Shown here one piece after another: positions 46,995-58,105 of a stretch of 64,000 bases of DNA. Within the stretch, counting starts at the first letter, position 1. Each line of letters begins with the position of its first letter. This DNA comes from Paratinospora sagittata (taxonomy: Eukaryota > Streptophyta > Magnoliopsida > Ranunculales > Menispermaceae), in assembly GCA_035771175.1 (NCBI GenBank), contig CM069599.1, forward strand, positions 36,055,562 to 36,119,561, in the 5' to 3' direction. Below the pieces are notes generated by a model. The model was not told the origin of the DNA, ran no database searches, and saw only the letters and a list, made by a program, of their open reading frames with translations. The position numbers and the translations under genes are program-made.

Positions 46995-48064
46995 GGAAAA
47001 CCCGAAGTAAGTTCAAGAAGGTCTCCCTTCCCTTGCCTTGTTCATGCCCTTCTAGATGGATAATTTCTTTGTTTTTCTGTGCATATAATTTGTGAGTTAA
47101 AAAAAGAAGAAGATTGTCATGTGCGAAGTGTCCATATGGAGATTTCTTCTATTGTTTTGGTAGACCTTATTCGTTGATTATGTTGTAAGTGTGCAGATGT
47201 CGTAAGATTTCAGTTTTTTTTTTTTTTTCATTGCAAAATTCTATGAAAACTAAGACAGTTTATGCACTTCATTGAAGAGGAATTCCTTTGCTTATTTCCT
47301 TTTTTAATTTTTTTTTTTTGAGGTCAGCGGGTATTAAGGACTTACGCCCCTCTTAATCCTTGTAGAATAGGGTTATAAATACTCAAGGACGTCATTGGAC
47401 GATAAATGATGGGAGGTGTCTTAAACTCGAGACCTTCAGATTAGGTTCGCTTGCACCCAATTACTGAACCAACCCACTATTGGTTATTTTCGTTTTTTAC
47501 TAGTCACTTGCTGCATCTGAAAGCTTTGTTCGTAATAAATTTTTGTTTGGATCTCTAATTCAGTGTTGGAGTTGTTCAGGTTCAACTGATTCAAGTTGGC
47601 AGCATTAGACTCTTCCAATTAGAGAAAAAAGTCCTCCACTTTGTCATGCCCTGTGTGATTTCAACGACAAAAAGAAAGATTGATTGATTCTTTACAGAAC
47701 GAATAGAGATAGAATCAGACAAAGTAACTATGTCCGCAATGATGGAACGAGGCCTGAACGAGAATTTTTTGCCAACTAACGCTATGTTCTGTCAAATGCA
47801 AGTTGCTACTAACTCTACACTACGAAAAAGTGAGATGGTTCCAAATATATGGATATATATATCATAATATATATATTAGAGTCTTTAAAAAAAAAAAAAA
47901 AAAAAAAGTCTTCAATAATTATATCGGCCTCTTCATGTCATTTTGATAAAAATATGCCCATACAATTATTTAAAACTGCAAAGATAGACAATTCCAAAGC
48001 AAGGTTATCATCAGGACGAGAGAGGACAGAATCAATTCAGAAGCACTACGACTACTACAAGCGA
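46995..48064. other. MSR 3' flank and CMO upstream region
   Basis: Includes the SINE at 47308-47485. An in-frame upstream ATG lies at 47849 before the CMO start, with no stop between them, but it encodes a lysine-rich run from a poly-A and is unlikely to be used. Confidence 0.4.
47308..47485 (-). mobile_element. tRNA-derived SINE
   Basis: On the minus strand: GGGTTGGTTCAGTAATTGGG (box A), GGTCTCGAGTTTAAGAC (box B), CGTAAGTCCTTAATACCCGC, then poly-A. Same family as the SINE in PIRL intron 1. A rough TTATTTCCTTTTT/TTATTTTCGTTTTT match on the two sides may be the target duplication. Confidence 0.65.
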
Positions 48065-51000
48065 ATGGCGTTACTGAAACCGATCTCGCTCAACTTGGTG
48101 GAACCTCGGAAATTTCAAAGAAGTAGAAACTCGCAGTGTAACTCTCGATCTTCGTTTCAGTTTTTCAAGCTGATAAACAGCTCTTGCTCTCGTTCTACTC
48201 CGCTCTCTTCTTCAAGAATCGATGCTTCGTTGGCAATTCGACGACTTGTCGAAGATTTTAACCCCAAAATTCCTGTAGAAAAGGCCCTAACACCTCATAG
48301 TTCCTGGTACACAGATCCTTCTTTTCTCGATCTAGAACTTGATCGTGTCTTTTATCGAGGATGGCAGGCCGTAGGTACGTGATTTTCAGATTGTTATTTC
48401 TAACATCGGAAACTCGGAAGACTTTGTGTATTGTATTTTGCAGAAATGGAAAGTTACTTTCTTCTTCACGAGGCTTCATTTCTGTTTGTGATATGGAATG
48501 ATTTAAAATTTACTTAACTATATATATATATATGTCAGCGATTATGATGATTAGTCATGTTTGTTATATTGAATTACAGTTGTTTTTAAGTTTATATTTC
48601 AAATCTGTTTGATTTTCGCCGGTTATTGTTAGTAAGAGTGTGTTTTGAGGTTGAGGTATTTTAAATGTGAAGCATTTTCTAGTGTTATTGTATTTTGTTT
48701 TGGTTTTCAGGACATGTGGAGCAAATAAAGAATCCTCATGACTTTTTCACTGGCAGGTACCTTCTATCTTCCTCGTTATTTGAATTAATGTATGAAAACC
48801 TGTTTAGTTGCATTTGCTTTGTCATTTTTTTCATGAATGGTTTAATTTTATTATAGATGCTAATTAGATTAGCCCGTCAGCTTGGGAAGTGTACAGTTTG
48901 TGGTATGTCGAGATGCTACTGAGAAAATTCATGCTTTCCACAATGTGTGTCGCCATCATGCCTCTCTTCTTGCGTCTGGCAGTGGGCAAAAGTCTTGCTT
49001 TGTTTGCCCTTATCATGTGAGTTTATGCAATGCTTCCAAACTGGGTATATTAATTCGTAGATTGTTTTGCTTGTTCTCATCCTTGACCGGTTAGATAAAT
49101 TTTGTCTGTTAGGATTAGTTTGTTTCAACATCTTGTTTTTCAAGTGCAAATGTAGTTTCTTGGATGATTATGCAAGAGAGTCTGATGATGATGCAGTTTA
49201 TAGGAGTCTACAATTTTTATTTTTATTTTTTTTTGTTTTTGGCGTTTTGTAATGACTTGTTATGTTCAATTTGTTTCAAAAAGTGAATTCAATGTCTTTG
49301 TAGGGATGGACCTATGGGTTGGATGGGGCACTCCTCAAAGCAACAAGAATCTCTGGAATACAGAACTTCAATGTCAATGTAGGTGGAACTGTTCTGATTT
49401 CACGCTTGTTCTGCTACAAGTATTATTTAGACGCTTTTTCTTGACTTTCTTTTTCCTTTTTCGATCATGGAGATTAGGAATTTGGGCTTATACCATTGCA
49501 AGTGGCTACCTGGGGGCCTTTCATACTTATCAATTTAGATAAAGATATTAGCCCTCAGCCGGAAATTGACAGCAAGATGGCCGGAAACGAATGGCTTGGT
49601 AGCTGCTCAGAGATACTAAGTACCAGTGGGATTGACTTGTCTCTGAGTTTTTTGTGTAGGCATGAATATACCCTCGAATGTAACTGGAAGGTATGGCTCT
49701 GCTTGATCCCTTTTATCATTGAAATGCATGCCTATTCCATTTTGTAACATAGATTATACTGCTTACTTAATTAGCCACTATAAATTTTATCCACGTTAGT
49801 GATTGTGAAGTAATGACTTTTGTTGATTTCTATTCAGGTCTTCTGTGACAACTATTTAGATGGTGGGTATCATGTCCCATATGCACATAAAGGTCTTGCG
49901 TCTGGCCTGAATCTCCAGTCCTACTCCACAACAGTATGCTATTCACACAGTTTCCTTTGTTGTTTATGGATCTAAAATGTCTTGAGAGTTGGCTACATGA
50001 AAAATGGAACATGCATTATTGGGTGTCTTCAACCATAATGGACTGGTTGTTTGTTTGCTTTGAATGGGAATAATTGTTATAAAGTTCTGGAGAAGTTTTT
50101 ATTAATTGTGTACTTTAACCTTGAAACATCTGATAGATTACTGTTGCTGGCACAGGTCTTTGAGAAGGTTAGTCTTCAAATATGTGAAGGTGGTTCGGTG
50201 GAAAAAGCGGATGATTTTCATCGACTTGGTTCTAAAGCTACCTATGCTTTCATCTTCCCAAACTTTATGGTCAATAGGTAATCATTCAGCTATTGGATGC
50301 TCATTCTATCCTACTTGATTTACTTCTCATCTATAACTAGTTTATGATAATGTCGCAACTCTAATATCCTGAGATTTTGTGAATGGACAGGTATGGTCCT
50401 TGGATGGACACCAATCTAGTGCTTCCTCTAGGACCCAAGAAGTGTCAAGTCATATTTGACTACTTCCTAGAAGCTGCTTTTATGGTAAATCCTTTCCTTT
50501 ATGAATCTGACTAAATAGTCAAATCCTTTAACCCATTAAAAGTTGATTCCACAACACAAGAAGCTCCATGAAAGAGGGTTTCTGTGCAATTGATAGGACA
50601 TACAAACTTTGAGTTCCTTCTCACCCATTTTGGTATTTTCATTTTATCTGATTCTAGTTTGAGTTGGTGAGCATGACTATGGACGTAGGATATTTCCTGA
50701 ATCGTATAATATAAGCGCTCTTTATCACGTTCACTAAATATTACATTACACATGCTCCATTGGCTAGTAAGATTTCCAGAATCAGCTGATGATTAAAGTG
50801 AGGATGATCACCACACTGTGGAGACTGGGGATCATCCTTAGAAATATTCAGGTTCAATTGGGATTTAACCCAATGAAATTGGTGTTTAATACTGAAAATG
50901 ACAACTCCTTTTGTTTTGTGGTAACTATGACATGCTAGAATGAACTAATTTGTTTGTCAGGATGATTTATTTCTTCTAGTTATTATTCAAGTACTCAGTT

Positions 51001-51433
51001 CATGTTGGTTCTAGGTAGTAGGATTTAGGGTTTGTTTTTAAACAAAAACAAAACAGAGCAGAGTGTTATTCTCTTATCAGAACTCCCACGACATTGTCAC
51101 TCAAATTTATTGAGCTCCATTGTTGAATGCTTCAGGATGACAAAGCTTTCATCGATAGAAGTCTAGAAGAAAGCAAAAGAGTGCAGGTACAAAAAAACAG
51201 TCTCTTCTCTGTATAATAGAAATTAGAATCAATACCATAAAAATATCTCTAACTCAATTGAGCCATTTTAGATGGAAGACATCATGTTGTGTGAAGGCGT
51301 CCAGAAGGGCCTTGAATCACCAGCATACTGCAGTGGCAGGTATGCTCCTACCGTCGAGGAAGCGATGCACCATTTCCATTGCCTGCTGTATGATAACCTC
51401 GCCACCTCTTCCTCAGTTCAGTTCAAACATTAA
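48065..51433 (+). CDS. choline monooxygenase-like Rieske oxygenase, chloroplastic
   Basis: CMO oxidises choline to betaine aldehyde with ferredoxin in the plastid stroma. Ten exons (48065-48374, 48711-48756, 48881-49016, 49304-49378, 49478-49690, 49838-49933, 50156-50277, 50391-50484, 51136-51186, 51272-51433) join in frame to 434 residues. A Ser/Arg-rich transit peptide spans about 1-50. The Rieske motif is C142-x-H144 ... C161-x2-H164 (CRH and CPYH), and the mononuclear iron motif is D264-x3-D268-x3-H272-x4-H277 in DNYLDGGYHVPYAH. All key residues are present. Homologues also occur in plants that make little glycine betaine, so the true substrate is open. It is followed 0.5 kb on by an LBD gene and preceded by MSR on the same strand. 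Confidence 0.92.
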
Positions 51434-51931
51434 TTCTGTTTCTATAGGAGCATGTTTCTGTAAATAAATGTATTCAATATTTTGTGTTATATGACTTGCA
51501 ATCATGTATGTAAATTTGGAGTAATCAATCTTCATTTATTTTCCGTTCTATTCCTCTTAAATCTATATGTATACTATATATTATAAAAATATTTGGAACT
51601 TTCCGCGGTGAAACATTTTTCTACTCATAATACCCTTATAAACTTTATCTTATTTTTAATTACCACACGCCAGACCAAATAAAACTCTCCAATTAAGGAA
51701 AATGTTCTAAGGTGTCTACCCACTTACCATTTATCTCATTTAACCAATTTAAATTTTTTAGCCGTTACCTTGTTTCCATTAATATCTTTAAACAAGCCTA
51801 ACAAAATCTCCCACTTCCTTTATAATTAAAGATTAAAAAAAAAAAAATCTCTAACAAAATCCCTCATATGATTCAGTATAACCTCGAAAGATCAAACAAA
51901 GATTTCTTACTAGATTCTATAGAATCTAACA
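51434..51931. other. intergenic region between CMO and LBD
   Basis: About 500 bp holding the CMO 3' UTR and the LBD promoter. No clear motif was identified. Confidence 0.4.
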
Positions 51932-52872
51932 ATGTCCAATTCCTCTCGTTGTGCAGCTTGCAAATCACTGAGAAGAAGGTGCCCTGGAACTTGTATTTTA
52001 GCCCCTTATTTCCCATCACAGAATCCCCAGAGATTTGCCTCAGTTCACAAGATCTTCGGCTCCAGCAACATTACCAGGATGCTAGAGGTATGCATATATG
52101 AAAATAAAATCAGTGCACATTTAAGAAAGATATTAAATATTGATACCCTTCTGATTCAAATCTCTCAATTAAGATATCAACACTCTAAATAATCTCTCAA
52201 AGAGGTAAGAAAATCAAATGGGTCTCAAGATTTCCTCCTCTTAAATCTTTTTTTTCAAGTCATAATTTAAATTTATCTGAAATCACCAAACAAAGTTTCT
52301 TGCTTTTCCTATAAACTTTGCAGCAACTTCCAGTTAATCAAAGGGCAGTTGCGGCGGATTGCATGTCATACGAAGCAGATAGGCGGGTCGAAGACCCAGT
52401 TTATGGCTGTGTGAAGATCATATACCGATTACAGAAAGAGATCATCGAGTTTGAACGCGAGCTTGCAAAGACAAGAAGCGAAATTGCCTTCCATTGTGCT
52501 CTACATGCTCAACAACAACAACAAATGGCTATAGCTCAAGTTCAGAAATGTGAACCAACATGGTTTACTACTACAACTCAACAACAACATATGGCTAGAG
52601 GCCAATTTGAAGAGGGTGAACCATCATGGTTCAGTGCAAGCCAAAGAGAAAGAAGAAACCAGGTTCAGCAAGGTAGTGGACCCTTGTGGTTCAGTGGAAG
52701 TCAAGATCAATATGAAAGTGGAAGAGCCCAAGTTCATCAAATTAACCATAACCAGCCCTTGTGGTTCAATGCAAATCAAGAACAACAGCAGCAACAAACT
52801 TCCTTGTGGTTTAATATTAATTCAAATGAGGAAGATTCATTTAGCTTGGAGCAACAAACACTTCCTAGATGA
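51932..52872 (+). CDS. LOB-domain (LBD/ASL) transcription factor
   Basis: Two exons, 51932-52087 and 52324-52872, join after ML-E (donor GAG|GTATGC, acceptor TTGCAG) to 234 residues. The C-block is C7-x2-C10-x6-C17-x3-C21 in CAACKSLRRRCPGTC, and the GAS block is FASVHKIFGSSN (35-46) and onwards through QLPVNQRAVAADCMSYEA. A leucine/isoleucine coiled segment, VYGCVKIIYRLQKEIIEFER, spans about 78-97. The canonical GAS is GSS here. The Gln-rich C-terminus (about 115-220) has five W-F pairs, a form I do not know from standard LBDs. LBD23/24-like by impression of the short LOB domain; class I. Confidence 0.88.
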
Positions 52873-53651
52873 TTAATATCATCACGGGGAGGACAATATG
52901 TGAAGATGTGGTTGTGCAGGGATCCTGCCTTCTTCTTCTTTTTTTCTTTTTCTTTTTTTCAAAATTATTATTTTTTCTTTACTATAATTATTTTTTACAT
53001 TTTTTTCAAGAGAGAAGAGAATAAGGAACTAGTTATCTGCCTCTTTATTTTTGTTGCTGTTGTTTTATAAAGAATATATTCAATGAAAAAAAAAAAAATT
53101 TCTGCTAAAAATTTAGTTCATTGACATTTCTATTACTTTCTGCTCTCTCAATCATTTGTTTACTTCCTCCTCATATTTTTGCTTTTTTAAATAAATATTC
53201 TAGAACCAATAGCATATTAAAAAAAAATTACGTTATTTCAATAAAAACACAAGGAATGAAAAAAGTCAGGACTTTGCAGCTAGTTAAATCAGTGAACTAC
53301 TTAAGCATCTCATTATTGACCGAAGTATCAAACATGAAAGAGACGTACATATTATTTTTATGATTTTTTTTATCAATTACATTAAGATTGATGATCAAAT
53401 TTTTATGCTATTATTTATAAAAGTTGTTACTGACCATGGGGTTACAAATTTGAGTTGTGCAAATAACATTTTACAAATTAAGGTAAAAATGTGTACAAAT
53501 AGACCTAAATGTGATCTGACCCTTTCTTACAATTTCGCATATTTAAGAGCTTTATACGTGCCCTTTAATTACAAAAATAAATAAAACCCAATTAAGTAAT
53601 TTCTTGATATTCTAAACAGTTAAAAATAAGATACTAAACCATAAATTAATG
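52873..53651. other. LBD 3' flank, no further gene
   Basis: Pyrimidine-rich 3' UTR, then AT-rich DNA. The frames at 53121-53584 have no family signature. Confidence 0.4.
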
Positions 53652-53849
53652 ATGTGTTTGGTTTGTGATTTTAAAAATAGAATACAACTTAAAAAGTGAA
53701 AACTTATAAAATAACATTTTGTCATTTCCTGGAAATAACCTGTTTTTTTTTTGTAAATTTTGATAAAACTATTTTCGGGTTTTAACGAACCTATCGTGTT
53801 TTTGTATTTCTTAAGTTTTCTGTACACGAATTGTAAACCAAACGTAGCC
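53652..53849. mobile_element. MITE with GTTTGGTTT inverted ends
   Basis: The left end TGTGTTTGGTTTGTGATTTT and the complement of the right end (GGCTACGTTTGGTTTACAAT) are inverted repeats. It is 198 bp, AT-rich and non-coding; likely a hAT-type MITE. The target duplication was not resolved. Confidence 0.55.
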
Positions 53850-54146
53850 TAAGAAGTCCAATTCCTCTTCTTAACCTCTTTAGCCTACCCGCCTTTCTAA
53901 TAAGAGTAACGCTTAACTAATATACTTTATTGACATTGCCCCTATAAGTTATTGATGTATGATTTGAAATGATCCGACAACTCTCAGGACAATGTCAATA
54001 AAATGTGTTTGCTAAGTATATTTTTAAAGCATTTTTCTTCTCATAAAGTATAAAAAAAAATTCATCCAAAAATTATATGTATATGGGTCCAACTAAATTC
54101 ACCACCCTTTCCTGTTTGTCCACCCACTTACTCTCTTCACCTATCA
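53850..54146. other. AT-rich intergenic stretch
   Basis: Nothing recognised. Confidence 0.4.
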
Positions 54147-56943
54147 TGTAACACTTCGTAGTTTTAATTAAATACATACGTTGAATTATGCATATATCGA
54201 GGTATATAATACGCATATACATATGTAAGAATCAAATATATATATATGTGTGTGTGTGTGAATAAGTGCTAAATATATAAAGTGATCGGTATAAATTAAA
54301 TAAATAAATATATATATATATATATATATGTATCTGAATAAGTTCTAAATATATAAAGTGAACGGTATAAATTAAATATATGAATTAGAATTAAATAAGG
54401 AAATGATTAAATTAACTTAAATAAAGATGATAGTATTAATTGGTAAATGATTAAATGAAGTAAAAAGTTAAATGATTATTGCTAAATAAATTAATAAAAT
54501 TATGGGGGGAGTTATTTTATTGAGTTGGACTAGGAGCATGAAAAAAAAAAAAAAAAAACAAATATCTCATTTGAATCTCTCACTCTCCACGTTGTGAAGG
54601 AAGAGAAAACACACAAAAAAAAAAAGGAAGGAAGAAAGATCGGAAGAGAGAAAAAGAGGGGAAAGAAGAGGAATCACCGAATTTTTGCCGAATCCAGACC
54701 CGCGGTAAGTAATTTTCACTTTATTTCTTCATTAAATTGATAATTAACCTAGATGTAATTATTCTCTTGAAATAATTTTTGTTATGGGAGTCATTTTACG
54801 GTATTTTCAAAATTAAAAATTTGACCTAATGTGAATGTAAATTTGTTCGAAAGGTTGAAAAACACTCGACTGTAAAAACCTCGAATATGTAGTTAGATTT
54901 AATTTATTTGTTCATTTAGAATTTTTATAGGAGTTGAAAGTTAGAGTTGACATTGGAGACCTTTTGAATTACATTAAAACCCGATGAAACTCTAGTTTAA
55001 GGCTATAGAATGGTAGAATGGACTGTAGTGAGTCCATCGATGCTAATTTTATGTTTTTTGGAGACAGTTTGACAATTTTAGTAAAATTATACATGTTTCC
55101 AATGAACAACGTCATGAACAGTACTATGATTATTCTCAGTAAATATAATGGAATTGGAATCTAGTGAAACTCTGGTTTGAGACTATAAAATCGTAAATAA
55201 CTGAATTTCGGGCTTTTTGATACCAAGATTGTGATTTTTTTTATGTGATTTGCTATTTTTAGTAACAAAATATATGGTTTTGGTAAGTATAATTTACTTT
55301 CGTGAACTTGTAAAACCTTAGTAAAATACATGTTGAAGGTAGTTGAATGGTAGTAAAACTGATTTTACACGTGTCGATGTGAACAGAATAATTTTAGGAA
55401 TGTTCTATATTTTTAATAAAATTGATATATGTTCCAGTAGAAAAATAAAACTGAGAATTAGTGAAAATATAAATTGTAAATCTATTTTTATTGTTCTTTC
55501 TTGTGAAAATATCTAGATTGACCGTAAAAACGGTATAATTGCGTTTTCAACTGCTTATGAGTCCTAAATTCAGTGAAAAATAAAATATGTAAATGAAAAC
55601 TGAGTATTTAAGCGTAAAATAGATATGAATAAATGATGCATTTTCATGGTGCAATAATTCCCTCTGGGAATGTGGAGGTGTTTAAGTGAGTTAAAGTGAT
55701 GTTTAGTTGATTTTAAATGATTAAATATGACTTGAATTTCATATGTGCAGTGTTTGAAATTAGGAAATTGATGTATCAGTGACTTATCTTGAGAGAACAT
55801 TAATGCTAAAAATTAGATGATGCAATTGTAATTAGTGATCATTTTTAGTGAATATTAGTAGGCACATTGACTTAGACCTGTTGTGTAACCACTGTGAGTA
55901 TATTTCTTGATTTTGGTTATTATATGACATTTTATTTATATGAAATGTTTAACTGTAAGCATATTATGTACATAAATGTATTGTATTTTATTGATCATTC
56001 AAAATGATTTTGGCATTTGGAGTATGCGAGACGTGCTAAGGCAGATCACATACGATGTCATTTCGTTAAGAATTAGATCCAGATGAATGTTATGCATAAC
56101 CTAGTTGTCAGTAGGCCTATCCTAACAAATATTTTAGATCATTGAAATGACTGTGAATTGAGTAATGTGAGGTCAGAGCATAGACTCTTTATCGGTGCAT
56201 AATAAGGAGTTTGTACCCGTTCCATTATGAGAATGAAGGAGATTGTGGTTTTAGTTGAAAATAATGCATTATTTTCTTCAAAAATCATGAAATTTATGTT
56301 GTTGACACGTGTGCTATCTTTGTTGAATAATGCATCTTTGTTTCATAAATGTTTTGAATGATTTAAAATGTTATGTTTCCCTAAATACATATAATTGTCA
56401 TATCAAGAGATATATTCACTGAACTTATTGTTTGCTCACTCCATTTCCTTCAATATTTCAGGTACAGAATCAAAGAGAAAAGGAAAAACACGATAATAGA
56501 TACATGATTTAGATTCATAATTTGTTGATGTACGTATATGCGAAGGAAATTGATTATATATTTTTTTATTTTCATATGTATATATATATTACATCCTACA
56601 TATATATATTATCACATAGTTGGGTTGTAAGGGAACATGTATTTTGATTCGAGATTTTGGGTTATGAAGTGTTTATGATATTGAGAGGATTATTTATTGT
56701 GGAATGAATGACATAAATGAATATTGTGGATGAGTATATATATATATATATATATATGATTTGATTTATGATATATTAGGTTGTGAGAAGTTCATTTTAT
56801 CGGGAGATGCTGTCAATTTTTTTTGGAGATTTGTGTAATTCTGTTGAGGCCGATAGTGTATTATATATTGTATACATGATATGTACAATGTATAGTATAT
56901 TGTGTAGGTCATGATGTCAGCCTACGTCAAGGGCGTCGTGACA
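54147..56943 (+). mobile_element. TGTAACACCCC-family LTR, copy B (probable solo LTR)
   Basis: It starts TGTAACACTTCGTAGTTTTA and ends GGGCGTCGTGACA. Flanks are TATCA and TATCT, a 4 of 5 match for a target duplication. It shares with copy A ACCCGCGGTAAGT (54715 donor), GTGTAACCACTGTGAGTATA (55883), ATTTCGTTAGGAATTAGA-like and TTTGCTCACTCCATTTCC..CAATATTTCAG (acceptor 56461). No internal coding region (gag/pol) was seen. It lacks the hairpin that copy A has beyond GTGACA. Confidence 0.7.
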
Positions 56944-57871
56944 TATCTAAAATTTAAAAACCAAACAATCTCTCTCTTTATCCAACGAAATTTTTATTTT
57001 GTCCTCTCATTTTCATTCTCTCCGAATCCTAACACTCCCCTCCTCTCTCGTTTCTTCTCCATTGAAGGGTTAAAATAACATTAGGAAGGTTTGTGAGCAA
57101 CAATTTAGCAAAATTTTGAGAAAAAATTGAGTTATTTTGATTTTTGGAGGCTTCTAACTCAAATCGATTTAAGTAAATTTCAATGTGTTGTTGAATTTGC
57201 ATATTTTTTGGCAAAAAAAAAATGGTGAAAGTGGTGGAATGAGACGTTAGAAATGAGTTTAGGCAAGCGATTTCTATGCTGGATTTGGAGACGTTCGACC
57301 CTGCTGGGTCATATAATATATTTTTTGATTTTTTTAAATTTTTTTTGTTTTGTTCGACCCTGATGGGCCGAATAGAGAAGATATGTCCCACCTGTTAAGG
57401 TCCGACAGACTTTATTTTGTCCGTCTACACAAGGTCCGGACACATCTAATTTGGGGGCGATTTTTTAAGGTTTTAAAACTCAATTTTTTTTTTTTTTTTT
57501 TTTTAATTTTGAATATATTTTTGTTAAAAAAACACTTTAAAATAGTGAAAATGTATGTTTTAAGAAGATGATAAAATTAAAGATTGAGATGGGTTAAAAA
57601 AGTGTGGATAAAAAGTGAATCGTGAGAGAGAGATGTTTATTAATGTCTTTTTTATAATTTCACGTGAGGACTCTTTTCACTCTTTGCCGGGGCCAAACAA
57701 AAAGCCGACGAATGCACACTCGGTAGTCGGTGCGGACAAAGCTAAAGCTGCACGGGGTGCTTCCAGGAAGCTGACGATGATGTCGACACATCCCTACTTT
57801 TTATTACAATAGCGCGCCAAGAGCGGATACGAATACGAAGGCGTGGTTTCCGTAATTCAATGAGATCCTGC
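56944..57871. other. stretch before the ubiquitin-like promoter
   Basis: A T run lies at 57484-57504. The piece around 57660-57790 is GC-richer (GCCGGGGCCAAACAAAAAGC) but I recognise no gene. Confidence 0.4.
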
Positions 57872-57890
57872 CACGTGTATTTTCGCGCCG
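57872..57890. promoter_or_regulatory. G-box and E2F-like site upstream of the ubiquitin-like gene
   Basis: CACGTG at 57872-57877 is followed by TTTTCGCGCCG (57880-57890), which fits an E2F-type TTTSGCGC pattern. Another GCGCGCC lies near 57812-57818. Confidence 0.4.
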
Positions 57891-57911
57891 GGTAAAAACG
57901 TCTGATACGAC

Positions 57912-57922
57912 GAAGAATGTTC
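57912..57922. promoter_or_regulatory. possible heat-shock element
   Basis: GAAGAATGTTC contains the inverted pair GAA-nn-TTC. It lies 88 bp before the TATA box, the usual zone for heat-shock elements. Confidence 0.4.
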
Positions 57923-58009
57923 TAGCATCTTTCATTAAACCCCCGAACCCAGCGTCAGTCTGAACTCAAATTGGAAAAAAAAAAAAAAAAAATCATAAAC
58001 GAGGAGTTC

Positions 58010-58017
58010 TATATAAA
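58010..58017 (+). promoter_or_regulatory. TATA box TATATAAA
   Basis: TATATAAA, 89 bp before the ATG at 58106, which leaves room for a short leader of about 60 nt. Confidence 0.65.
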
Positions 58018-58105
58018 GCGCGAGACCTCGAGTCAATAAACGGGCGTGAATATCTGATTGCTGAATCTCTAGCGCGGAGGGTGGTTGCAATTCCAGGAAG
58101 AAAAA

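Noticed and set aside
47849..48064. Upstream in-frame ATG for CMO
   Set aside because: The extension contains a poly-lysine run from a poly-A tract and would mask the transit peptide.
57615..57812. GC-richer open frame with GADKAKAARGASRKL
   Set aside because: Looks somewhat protein-like but has no recognised family, no homologous context and no splice or promoter support.
58085..58105. Seven-residue upstream extension of the ubiquitin-like protein from TTG
   Set aside because: Ubiquitin-like proteins start at MQI; the ATG at 58106 fits.
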